This document shows, piece after piece, positions 26,859 through 33,544 of a stretch of DNA of 64,000 nt (position 1 is its first letter; the number at the start of each line of letters is the position of its first letter). The stretch is from Lentisphaerae bacterium ADurb.Bin242 (GTDB lineage Bacteria; Verrucomicrobiota; Lentisphaeria; Victivallales; UBA1829), in NCBI GenBank assembly GCA_002069785.1, contig MWCA01000007.1, positions 1 through 64,000 of the forward strand, written 5' to 3'. Position numbers and translations under genes: made by a program. Under the pieces are notes generated by a model, which worked only from the letters and a program-made list of their open reading frames with translations, was not told the origin of the DNA and did no database searches.

Positions 26859-27634
26859 ATCCCGAACTCAAAAACCAACTCGAAATCCTGACCATCGAAA
26901 TCCGCCGCCAGCACAAACGCTACCGCAGCTCCTTCCGGAACGTCATCATCTTCTGCGTGATCGTTCTGCTTTTCTTCTCCCTGTACGCCGCCCTCCTCAG
27001 CTATAAGATCCGGGAACTGGCCACACCCTCCACGATCGCCCTTCTCATCGCGGACCAGTTCCGGGAGGCCATGGTTCCGGACCTCAGGAAAAACCTCGAA
27101 GCCGATATGCGCCCGTTCGCAAAAGACCTGGCGCAGTCTTCCCTGGCCGTGCTTCCGGTCGTCATTCCTCTTTCCGGCGATTTCTTCCGGGAGACCATGG
27201 AACAGGACCTCAACCGCATCTCAACTGAACTCGGGAATCAATACAAATCCGCGCAGAATCAGGAGATCGACCGGATTCTCAGGACAAAAACTCCGGAAAC
27301 GGCTCCTTCCGTGGATGCCGCCGAGAAAATCGCGGCGTCCGTTTCCGACGAAGAAATCAAACGGACCGTCAACACCCACTTCACTTTTTCCCTGGGGCAC
27401 TTCTGCGAACAGCTTCGCAGCATCCGCGGGAAAACCCCGTCCGAACTCTCCCGGAAAGAGGCATGCCAGCGCGATCTCGTGCTTTGCTGGCTCTTCCTCT
27501 CCGAAGGAGACCGCTACAAGGATACCAAATACACCGCGCCTCTCTTTGAACTGACCGGACTGTTGTTCAAGACCTATGAGGAGACTTCCATTCCTGCGAA
27601 GAAGCCGGCGCTGCGGGAAACCGAGATCGAATGA
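26855..27634 (+). CDS. Single-pass membrane protein, partner of the preceding gene, unknown function
   Basis: A 259-aa protein with a short basic N-terminal helix, one membrane helix (about residues 29-50) and a large helical soluble part with segments such as QFREAMVPDLRKNLEADM and EQDLNRISTELGNQY. The same domain order as the preceding protein suggests a diverged duplicate or assembly partner. It is the last gene of the M42-holA operon. Confidence 0.82.
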   Translation: MNPELKNQLEILTIEIRRQHKRYRSSFRNVIIFCVIVLLFFSLYAALLSYKIRELATPSTIALLIADQFREAMVPDLRKNLEADMRPFAKDLAQSSLAVLPVVIPLSGDFFRETMEQDLNRISTELGNQYKSAQNQEIDRILRTKTPETAPSVDAAEKIAASVSDEEIKRTVNTHFTFSLGHFCEQLRSIRGKTPSELSRKEACQRDLVLCWLFLSEGDRYKDTKYTAPLFELTGLLFKTYEETSIPAKKPALRETEIE

Positions 27635-27700
27635 CATCGCCTTCCGGAAGCTCCGGGGCGCTTTCAAAAGACGGGCGGAAACCACAAACCTTCCCGGATT

Positions 27701-28069
27701 CTATTCGGAAATGTGTTTCTTCGTTTTTTCGGTCCGCACGACCAGGTCGGCAATGATTTCCCCTTTGTCGGCGGCCGTCAGGAATTCCCAATTATTCACG
27801 ATGATCTCAAACATGGGATCCGACAAGGCCGTCTGGAGCTTTTCGGTTTTATGGGATATTTCTTCTTCCGGGGGCAGATCCGAAATATCGTACACCGAAA
27901 TGCCGAACAGCTTGGCGACAGCCTGTACGTGTCCCTTCCGCGGAATGACCTTTCCGGCCTCCCATTTCTGCACCGTCTGCTTGGAAACGCCAATGGCTTC
28001 GCCGACATCCCGGAGAGTCATTTTCCGCCGTTCCCGGTAAAAGAAAAATACTTTTTCATTAAACTTCAT
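27701..28069 (-). CDS. XRE-family helix-turn-helix regulator
   Basis: A 122-aa protein with an N-terminal HTH_3 domain (residues about 6-62: MTLRDVGEAIGVSKQTVQKWEAGKV) and a C-terminal helical tail. The open frame extends to an ATG at 28135, but the promoter TTGAAA-17-TATAGT (28135-28107) lies inside that extension, so translation must begin at ATG 28069. It is divergent from a ribbon-helix-helix gene and may share control of the spacer. Confidence 0.85.
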   Translation of the reverse strand: MKFNEKVFFFYRERRKMTLRDVGEAIGVSKQTVQKWEAGKVIPRKGHVQAVAKLFGISVYDISDLPPEEEISHKTEKLQTALSDPMFEIIVNNWEFLTAADKGEIIADLVVRTEKTKKHISE

Positions 28070-28106
28070 ATTTGCGTTGTCATCTTTGTTTCTGTTGCAC
28101 AAACTT

Positions 28107-28135
28107 ACTATAACCCATTGGTTGACTTTTTTCAA
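28107..28135 (-). promoter_or_regulatory. Promoter of the XRE regulator gene
   Basis: Minus strand TTGAAA (28135-28130), 17-bp spacer, TATAGT (28112-28107). Its position fixes the XRE start at 28069. Confidence 0.7.
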
Positions 28136-28175
28136 ACTAAGCGAAAAAAAAGTTGAAAAAGTTTAGGGAGCGCCA

Positions 28176-28204
28176 TTGAAAAATGCGACGAATGCGACTA
28201 TTAT
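28176..28204 (+). promoter_or_regulatory. Promoter with tandem AATGCGAC repeats, RHH gene
   Basis: TTGAAA (28176-28181), 17-bp spacer, TATTAT (28199-28204). The spacer consists of two direct copies of AATGCGAC (28182-28189 and 28191-28198), one base apart, a likely binding site for the ribbon-helix-helix or XRE protein. Confidence 0.6.
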
Positions 28205-28239
28205 ACAAATGCAGTAAAACCATGAGGAAGGGGTTCATC

Positions 28240-28524
28240 ATGAAAATCGGAGTTGAAATTCCGGAGGAGCTTGTCTACCTGATCGACAATCAAGCAAAGG
28301 ACGACGGACACGATAACCGGAGCGCTGTCATTCAAAAAGCACTCGTTTCTTTCTTCGCCGATAAAGTCGCTTTTGTCGCAACAGATAAGCTGGAAAGAAA
28401 AATCACACGGGCCAGGCAATGCCCGGAACGGATCAACCCGGTTCCCGGGTTAGCAAGAATTACGGAAATCCATCATTTGCAAAATGTTGCAAAACTATCG
28501 GGTCACCTGCCGGAGAGAAAATAA
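28240..28524 (+). CDS. CopG-like ribbon-helix-helix protein
   Basis: A 94-aa protein whose first 45 residues match the ribbon-helix-helix DNA-binding fold (MKIGVEIPEELVYLIDNQAK ... NRSAVIQKAL). The ATG at 28240 has GGAAGG about eight bases upstream. RHH proteins of this size are often antitoxins or autorepressors. The next gene starts directly after the stop codon but does not look like a known toxin. Confidence 0.8.
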   Translation: MKIGVEIPEELVYLIDNQAKDDGHDNRSAVIQKALVSFFADKVAFVATDKLERKITRARQCPERINPVPGLARITEIHHLQNVAKLSGHLPERK

Positions 28525-28893
28525 ATGGGAATAAAGATTTGTCAGAAATGCAGCAAAATGCTTCAGGCGGAGGCATGCGTCTGTCCTCACTGCCGGGAAC
28601 CGGCCCAATCCGTCTTGCTCCACGACGAACCCGGAAAAGCCTCCTTCAACTTCACGGTATTGTGCATCAGCACCGCCTTTCTATCGGCCGGGGGACTGCT
28701 GCTGGGCGTCGTTCAGCAGAATGCGATGATTGCGCTGGGGAGCATTCTGGGATTCTGGGTGCTGATTTACCTCTATTTGTGGCTGATGTGCGCCGTGGAC
28801 TGTTTCCAGGAAAAGGACGGAACGGGATTCCTGTTTCTTCTGCTGCTTCCGGTCATAGGAATGATCCTGGTGATCGCCGTCCGGGAAAGATGA
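28525..28893 (+). CDS. Zinc-ribbon membrane protein, unknown function
   Basis: A 122-aa protein with an N-terminal zinc ribbon (Cys6/Cys9 and Cys20/Cys23) and three hydrophobic helices (about 42-62, 68-92, 101-118). It begins at the base after the RHH stop, so it is co-translated with it. Function unknown. Confidence 0.75.
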   Translation: MGIKICQKCSKMLQAEACVCPHCREPAQSVLLHDEPGKASFNFTVLCISTAFLSAGGLLLGVVQQNAMIALGSILGFWVLIYLYLWLMCAVDCFQEKDGTGFLFLLLLPVIGMILVIAVRER

Positions 28894-28940
28894 CCCTCCC
28901 TCGGGAAAAACAATGGATAAAATGAGCACGGGAAAGCATT

Positions 28941-29714
28941 CTATGTCCCTTCTGCGGAAACGGCGGAATCCGGTACCGGCTTTTCCAATGGAAAAAGAAG
29001 ACTCCTCATGTTTTCGACATACGATTCGACAATCCGCTTTCCGTATTCCGCCGAGGAATTGCCGGGCGCTTCCCGGGCATACCACATCGTGTCGGAGTGC
29101 CGGGCCATGTCGACCTCTTCCGGAGAAAGATACATCATCAGCGAGGTCTCGAGAGGCCCGGCGTGGTCGCCCGGAAACGGTTTTTCGGGATTCGCGATCG
29201 GATGAATCTGAATCCACTCGAACGGATCGTTGCCTCCATAATAATCCGCCATGGATTCGCTGCCCCACCAGCCGCGTCCCCGGGTCTTTTCGAGGAAAGC
29301 GAAAAGGACGCGGCGCGCGGCAAAGCGGAACGCCAGATCGGTCGGCATCCCCTGCGCGAAATTCTCCCCCTGATGGAAGCTGAACCCGTGGATGTTCCGG
29401 AACCCGATCTCCAGCAGGCTCGTGAACATCTGTTCGCACACGGCGGACACCACTTTGGAGTCAATCTCGACACTTCCGTTTCCTTCGGGTCCTGCCACCG
29501 CATAGCTGGGCGTTCCGAGGTAAAACGTGGGAAACACGACCATTTCCGGATGTTCCTTTTCCAGAAGATCGATCGCGCCCCGGACCACATGGGCGTCAAC
29601 GCCCACCGTCAGGTGTTCCGCGTGATATTCCAGCACTCCCATGGGGATGACGAGCGGACAATTTTTCCGGATGGCTTCCCGGATCTGCCACGGAAACATT
29701 TTTTCGTAACGCAT
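28941..29714 (-). CDS. Creatininase-family amidohydrolase
   Basis: A 257-aa metal-dependent hydrolase of the creatininase family. Metal-binding motifs are PMGVLEYHAEHLTVGVDA (Glu-x-His and His) near residue 30 and GDHAGPLETSLMMYLSPEEVD. Family members open cyclic amides or act on N-substituted compounds such as creatinine and formamides. Here it follows a glycosidase-like gene by nine bases, so the substrate is probably a sugar-derived amide or lactam; that is inference. Confidence 0.88.
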   Translation of the reverse strand: MRYEKMFPWQIREAIRKNCPLVIPMGVLEYHAEHLTVGVDAHVVRGAIDLLEKEHPEMVVFPTFYLGTPSYAVAGPEGNGSVEIDSKVVSAVCEQMFTSLLEIGFRNIHGFSFHQGENFAQGMPTDLAFRFAARRVLFAFLEKTRGRGWWGSESMADYYGGNDPFEWIQIHPIANPEKPFPGDHAGPLETSLMMYLSPEEVDMARHSDTMWYAREAPGNSSAEYGKRIVESYVENMRSLLFPLEKPVPDSAVSAEGT

Positions 29715-29723
29715 GATATCCTC

Positions 29724-31832
29724 CTACAAGTTGATCATTTTCCGGTAGGTTTCCATTTCCAGCTTCATGCTGTCGAGCTGACGCAACTTCCATTCCAGAT
29801 GCCAACGGTCGCAGACATATTCCATGCTCGGTTCCCAGCCGAGCCGGGAATCCGTCTCGACGCAGGGAATGGTGTCGAGCGCGTTCGCCGCCTCGGCGTC
29901 CGCGATTTCAAAGAGACGGTCCAGGATTTCCAGCGCCTCTTTCCGGCCTTCCGCGATCTGCAAGCGCATGTTCAGCCGCCACCAGCGCTTCATGTGGAGC
30001 GTGGTGACGATTGAATTCCGTATGAAGTGTCCGAGCGCCTCCAGACGGTCCGCCTCCGCCCTTTTCTTCGGAGGGACGAACGGAAGAGTCTCTTTCAGCC
30101 GGTCCAGCCCCCGATTCCAGAGTTCCAGCATTTTTTCGAGCGATCCGATCTCCTTCGGATACCGGAGGAATCCGGGCGACTGGTTTTCATTTTCGAACGG
30201 CTGATACATCGTCTGGATAATGCGGTGACCGAAATGGGCGTGCGGCGCGGTCGGGAATTGAATCTCCTTGCCGGTCATGGTCCGCGTAATGTTCGGCTGG
30301 AAAATGAACGGATAGGAGGGACCGGTCCGCCAAGGGCCGTACTGATCCTCGTTCGAGGCGACGTAAAAGTTCATGGCGTCGCTCCAGAGGCGCCAGGTTC
30401 CGAGAATGCCTTCCGCGGCTTCCCGGCCGTACTGCATCGCGGCCAGTTTTTCCAGCAGCGCCTCGAGATTGGTCTCCTGCGGATCGACGAAATACCGTTT
30501 GCAAAGCTCCGTGACCACATTCGGCTGCCAGCCGTAGTGATGCGTTTCGTAGTAGCGGTCGACATTCCATTTTTCCAGCGCGTCGTTGAGCGCGCGGAGA
30601 CGCCGGAGCCAGCAGTACGGAACCGGCACATACGGCACGGTTCCGAAATCCCAGGTGGCGCCCGCCGTGTTGGAGATCACGGCGATGGAAAGACCGTTGC
30701 GGTGAGCCTCCTCCGCCTCGGAAAGAAAGTAGTATCCCGGCTCCGGCTCGCTGATCGTATAGTCCATGACCGGACGCGAAAGGCCGTCCTCTTTTTTCAC
30801 CTTGAAGTTTTCAAAAGGCATTTCCACGGTCAGTTCCTTCGGAAACACCTGAAGGAAATGTCTGCGCAGTTCGAACGGGGCATAGCCCCAGTTATAGGTG
30901 CTGAAAGAGACTTCGACCCCCGGATCGGCCCGGTGAATGGCCTCCCGTATTTTCCGGAGATACCGCGGATAATCCTCGCAGGGATACCAGCCCGGACTCG
31001 GACGGACATCCGGAATGCCGTCGACCACGCTTTGGTGCCAGGGTTTGCCGGTCGTGGCCGGGTCCCGGCTGGGAAATTCGAGCGATTCGCCGCAGAGCAT
31101 GATCGCGGAAGCCCCGTGAACGTGACGGAAAAACTCGCCGTAGACCGAATCGAAAAACGCCTCCGCATCCGGGTCGTCCGGGTGCTTGAAACTCTCCATG
31201 TAATTGTAGAGAAGGGTCCGAAGCCCGAATCCGGCGGCGCGGGCGATCAGCTCGTTCAAATTGCAGAAGCCGCGCGCGGAACGGTCGATCCCCTTGATGA
31301 ACACCACGATCGTGTCGTAGCCCGCATGAAGGATCGCATTGAGCTCACAGTCGGGATATTCGTCGATCCCGCATCCCGAATGGACCTGACGGCTGTGAAG
31401 GCGCGGCCGGACAGGCTCAACTCCCTGATTTAAAAACGGCGCTTCGGCAAGGTTCATGCGGTCTTCCAGCGCGATTCCCGCCTGAAGAATTCCAAGGACC
31501 GATCCCGCCGAAAGCAGAACGGATTCCCCCGCGACTTCGATGTCATATCCGCGCGCAATGGATTCGTTCCACGCAAAACGGATCGACTTCGTCTTCTCCG
31601 TTTCCGACCCCTCATATTCCACACGGACAGAGACCTCCATGCTCACGAAAAGGAAATCCTGAAGGTCGGACGCGGCCCGCCGCATGCAATCCGGCGGATC
31701 GGGGGAAAGGAGGATGCGCCAGCCGCGGTTCAGCACGATCTGCCCCTTTCCCGGGGAGAGGGAGAAGTCCCGGCGTCCGGGCAGATGGATGACCGTCCGT
31801 CTTTTCCTGAAATCATAATTTTCTTCCTTCAT
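29724..31832 (-). CDS. Putative intracellular glycoside hydrolase (GH20/GH67-like N-terminal fold)
   Basis: A 702-aa protein without a signal peptide. Residues about 40-140 resemble the alpha/beta domain preceding the barrel of hexosaminidases and alpha-glucuronidases (GYDIEVAGESVLLSAGSVLGILQAGIALEDRM, split across 105-140). The middle is barrel-like: AGYDTIVVFIKGID, GLRTLLYNYMES, IMLCGESLEFPSRD, SFSTYNWGYAP. The C-terminal third is helical. No family could be assigned with certainty. The ATG at 31832 has AAAGGAA upstream. It forms an operon with the creatininase gene, under the divergent GntR regulator. Confidence 0.72.
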   Translation of the reverse strand: MKEENYDFRKRRTVIHLPGRRDFSLSPGKGQIVLNRGWRILLSPDPPDCMRRAASDLQDFLFVSMEVSVRVEYEGSETEKTKSIRFAWNESIARGYDIEVAGESVLLSAGSVLGILQAGIALEDRMNLAEAPFLNQGVEPVRPRLHSRQVHSGCGIDEYPDCELNAILHAGYDTIVVFIKGIDRSARGFCNLNELIARAAGFGLRTLLYNYMESFKHPDDPDAEAFFDSVYGEFFRHVHGASAIMLCGESLEFPSRDPATTGKPWHQSVVDGIPDVRPSPGWYPCEDYPRYLRKIREAIHRADPGVEVSFSTYNWGYAPFELRRHFLQVFPKELTVEMPFENFKVKKEDGLSRPVMDYTISEPEPGYYFLSEAEEAHRNGLSIAVISNTAGATWDFGTVPYVPVPYCWLRRLRALNDALEKWNVDRYYETHHYGWQPNVVTELCKRYFVDPQETNLEALLEKLAAMQYGREAAEGILGTWRLWSDAMNFYVASNEDQYGPWRTGPSYPFIFQPNITRTMTGKEIQFPTAPHAHFGHRIIQTMYQPFENENQSPGFLRYPKEIGSLEKMLELWNRGLDRLKETLPFVPPKKRAEADRLEALGHFIRNSIVTTLHMKRWWRLNMRLQIAEGRKEALEILDRLFEIADAEAANALDTIPCVETDSRLGWEPSMEYVCDRWHLEWKLRQLDSMKLEMETYRKMINL

Positions 31833-31875
31833 AGCGTGTTCCTTTCGCTGCACCGTTTTTTCCGGACTGAAAAAG

Positions 31876-31886
31876 TGAATCATTCA
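31876..31886. promoter_or_regulatory. Operator site 1 for the GntR-type regulator
   Basis: TGAAT-C-ATTCA, an exact inverted repeat with a one-base centre. It lies about 16-26 bases downstream of the predicted glycosidase transcription start, a road-block position. An identical copy is 90 bp away. Confidence 0.65.
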
Positions 31887-31908
31887 ATTTTGAATTTCTT
31901 TCCGACTT

Positions 31909-31936
31909 ACAATACTGCCGGGATTCCGTGTTTCAA
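31909..31936 (-). promoter_or_regulatory. Promoter of the glycosidase-creatininase operon
   Basis: Minus strand TTGAAA (31936-31931), 16-bp spacer, TATTGT (31914-31909). It lies between the two operator copies. Confidence 0.5.
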
Positions 31937-31964
31937 TGCGGATAAAATATTTTTTGATTTTTTA

Positions 31965-31992
31965 TTGAATCATTCACTTAGGGAAGTATATT
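31965..31992 (+). promoter_or_regulatory. Promoter of the GntR-type regulator with overlapping operator 2
   Basis: TTGAAT (31965-31970), 16-bp spacer, TATATT (31987-31992). The second copy of TGAATCATTCA (31966-31976) covers the -35 element, so the regulator should repress itself. Confidence 0.65.
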
Positions 31993-32027
31993 GAAAGCCA
32001 TGAACTCAAACAGCGGGAGGAATCCTC

Positions 32028-33059
32028 ATGAAAGTGGAAGAAATCAAGCGCGAACTGATTGCGCGGCTGGAATCCGGAGTCTACGGAACAGGAAGCCGCT
32101 TCCCCTCGGAATACCGGTTGGCCGAGGAGTTTTCCGTGGACAAGGCCACCGCCAACAAAGCGGTCGCGCGGCTGGTCGAAAAAGGGTATCTGGCAAGGGG
32201 AAAGCGTGGCTCGGGAACATATGTAAAGCAGACGCATCTTTTCCCGGCGGGACACCTTGCGATCATTCTGCCCGCTCCCATCGACTATTTTTATGCGAGA
32301 ATTCTGGACGGCGCCCAGAACGCCGCTCTTGCGCGCGAATATCTGATGAGCGTGATCGCGCCGCCCTCCGGAGAACTGGAACGTTATCTGAACGCCCTCG
32401 GAAGCTCCGCGGTCCTCGGCATCATTTCCGTGGGAATGAGCGTTTGCGTTCCAATTCCGTCCATCACGGTCGACTACGACTACGCGGCCGACTTTCCGGG
32501 CGGAAACCTGGTCAACACCGACAACCTGGCCGGAGGACACGCCATGATGCGCGAAGTCATCGCCCGGGGACACCGTGAGATCGCGGTCTATTCGACCATC
32601 CGGATCAATCTCGACCGTCAGCGCCGGGTCCGGGGCTTTGTCGCGGAGATGGAAAAGGCCCGGATTCCGCAAATCCAGAAACGGATTTACTACGGCGCCC
32701 AATGGTGCCGCGCGGACGCCGAAAAACAGCTCGCCCGGATGCTCCGGGACTTCCCGGAACTGTCCATCGTGGTCTGCGATTCGGACGACGCGGTCTCCGT
32801 GCTGCTCGATGCCGCCGCAAAGCGGAAAATCGACCTGCCCGGACGCATCGCCGTCACCGGTTTCGGCAATGTGATCGGCAATTACGGCGGAGGACTGAAC
32901 ATCGCCAACGTCAACCAGTTTCCGGACCGCCTCGGTTCCGCCGCATGCAACCATCTGATCCACCGGATCGAATCCGGGGATACAGCGGAACCCGTCCGGG
33001 ATTTCTTTCCGCCGGAGGTCATCCACCCGGAATACATTCCGACCGTCGCCGGAAAATAA
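32028..33059 (+). CDS. GntR-type regulator with LacI-like sugar-binding domain
   Basis: A 343-aa repressor. Residues 1-70 form a GntR winged helix (GTGSRFPSEYRLAEEFSVDKATANKAVARLVEKGYL ... GSGTYV, in two stretches). Residues about 75-340 are a periplasmic-binding-like domain (VNTDNLAGGHAMMREVIARGH, RRVRGFVAEM, VVCDSDDAVSVLLDAA, VTGFGN). Such GntR-LacI hybrids sense sugars. It is divergent from the glycosidase-creatininase operon and has matching operators at 31876 and 31966. Confidence 0.9.
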   Translation: MKVEEIKRELIARLESGVYGTGSRFPSEYRLAEEFSVDKATANKAVARLVEKGYLARGKRGSGTYVKQTHLFPAGHLAIILPAPIDYFYARILDGAQNAALAREYLMSVIAPPSGELERYLNALGSSAVLGIISVGMSVCVPIPSITVDYDYAADFPGGNLVNTDNLAGGHAMMREVIARGHREIAVYSTIRINLDRQRRVRGFVAEMEKARIPQIQKRIYYGAQWCRADAEKQLARMLRDFPELSIVVCDSDDAVSVLLDAAAKRKIDLPGRIAVTGFGNVIGNYGGGLNIANVNQFPDRLGSAACNHLIHRIESGDTAEPVRDFFPPEVIHPEYIPTVAGK

Positions 33060-33114
33060 AAAGACGGAATTTCCTGCGTCCGGAAAAAAATCTGAAAAAA
33101 ATATTTTTGGGGGC

Positions 33115-33142
33115 TTGATATATTAAAATATCATGATATATT
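33115..33142 (+). promoter_or_regulatory. Promoter/operator of the redox-efflux operon
   Basis: TTGATA (33115-33120), 16-bp spacer, TATATT (33137-33142). A perfect 12-bp palindrome ATATCATGATAT (33128-33139) fills the spacer and overlaps the -10, and further GATAT half-sites flank it (33117, 33143). This fits repression by the ArsR-family protein encoded at 40204. Confidence 0.65.
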
Positions 33143-33193
33143 GATATCGTAATCCCAAAAAGACGATGTCCCATCAATTCAAGGAGGTATGAA

Positions 33194-33514
33194 ATGAGCA
33201 GTGAAAAGATTCAGGTGCTGACGAAAGCGGATTTTGCGAAGGCGATCAGCAGCGGAACCATTCTCGTGGACTTTTTCGCTTCGTGGTGCGGTCCGTGCCG
33301 GAGCCAGCTTGGAATTATCGACGGCATGATCGAAGGAGGAAAACTGCCTCCGGGCGCCGTGATCGGCAAGGTCAACGTCGACGAGCAGCCGGAGCTGGCG
33401 GAACAGTTCGGCGTGATGACGATCCCGACCCTGATCGTATTCAAGAACGGGAAGCAGACCGAACGCTTCACCGGAGTGCAGTCGGCGGACGATCTGATCG
33501 CCGCGCTTCAATAA
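33194..33514 (+). CDS. trxA: Thioredoxin
   Basis: A 106-aa cytoplasmic thioredoxin with the active site ASWCGPCRSQ and cis-proline motif TIPTLIVFKNGK. A strong SD (AAGGAGG) precedes the ATG. It heads an operon with a multidomain CoA-disulfide reductase and an RND pump, suggesting a role in reducing persulfide or thiol-bound intermediates rather than only general thiol repair. Confidence 0.95.
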   Translation: MSSEKIQVLTKADFAKAISSGTILVDFFASWCGPCRSQLGIIDGMIEGGKLPPGAVIGKVNVDEQPELAEQFGVMTIPTLIVFKNGKQTERFTGVQSADDLIAALQ

Positions 33515-33544
33515 ACAGAACAGCTTCAACACGGGCGGAATACT

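Noticed and set aside
28525..28893. Toxin partner for the ribbon-helix-helix protein
   Set aside because: The downstream protein is a zinc-ribbon membrane protein without toxin motifs such as RelE, MazF or PIN.
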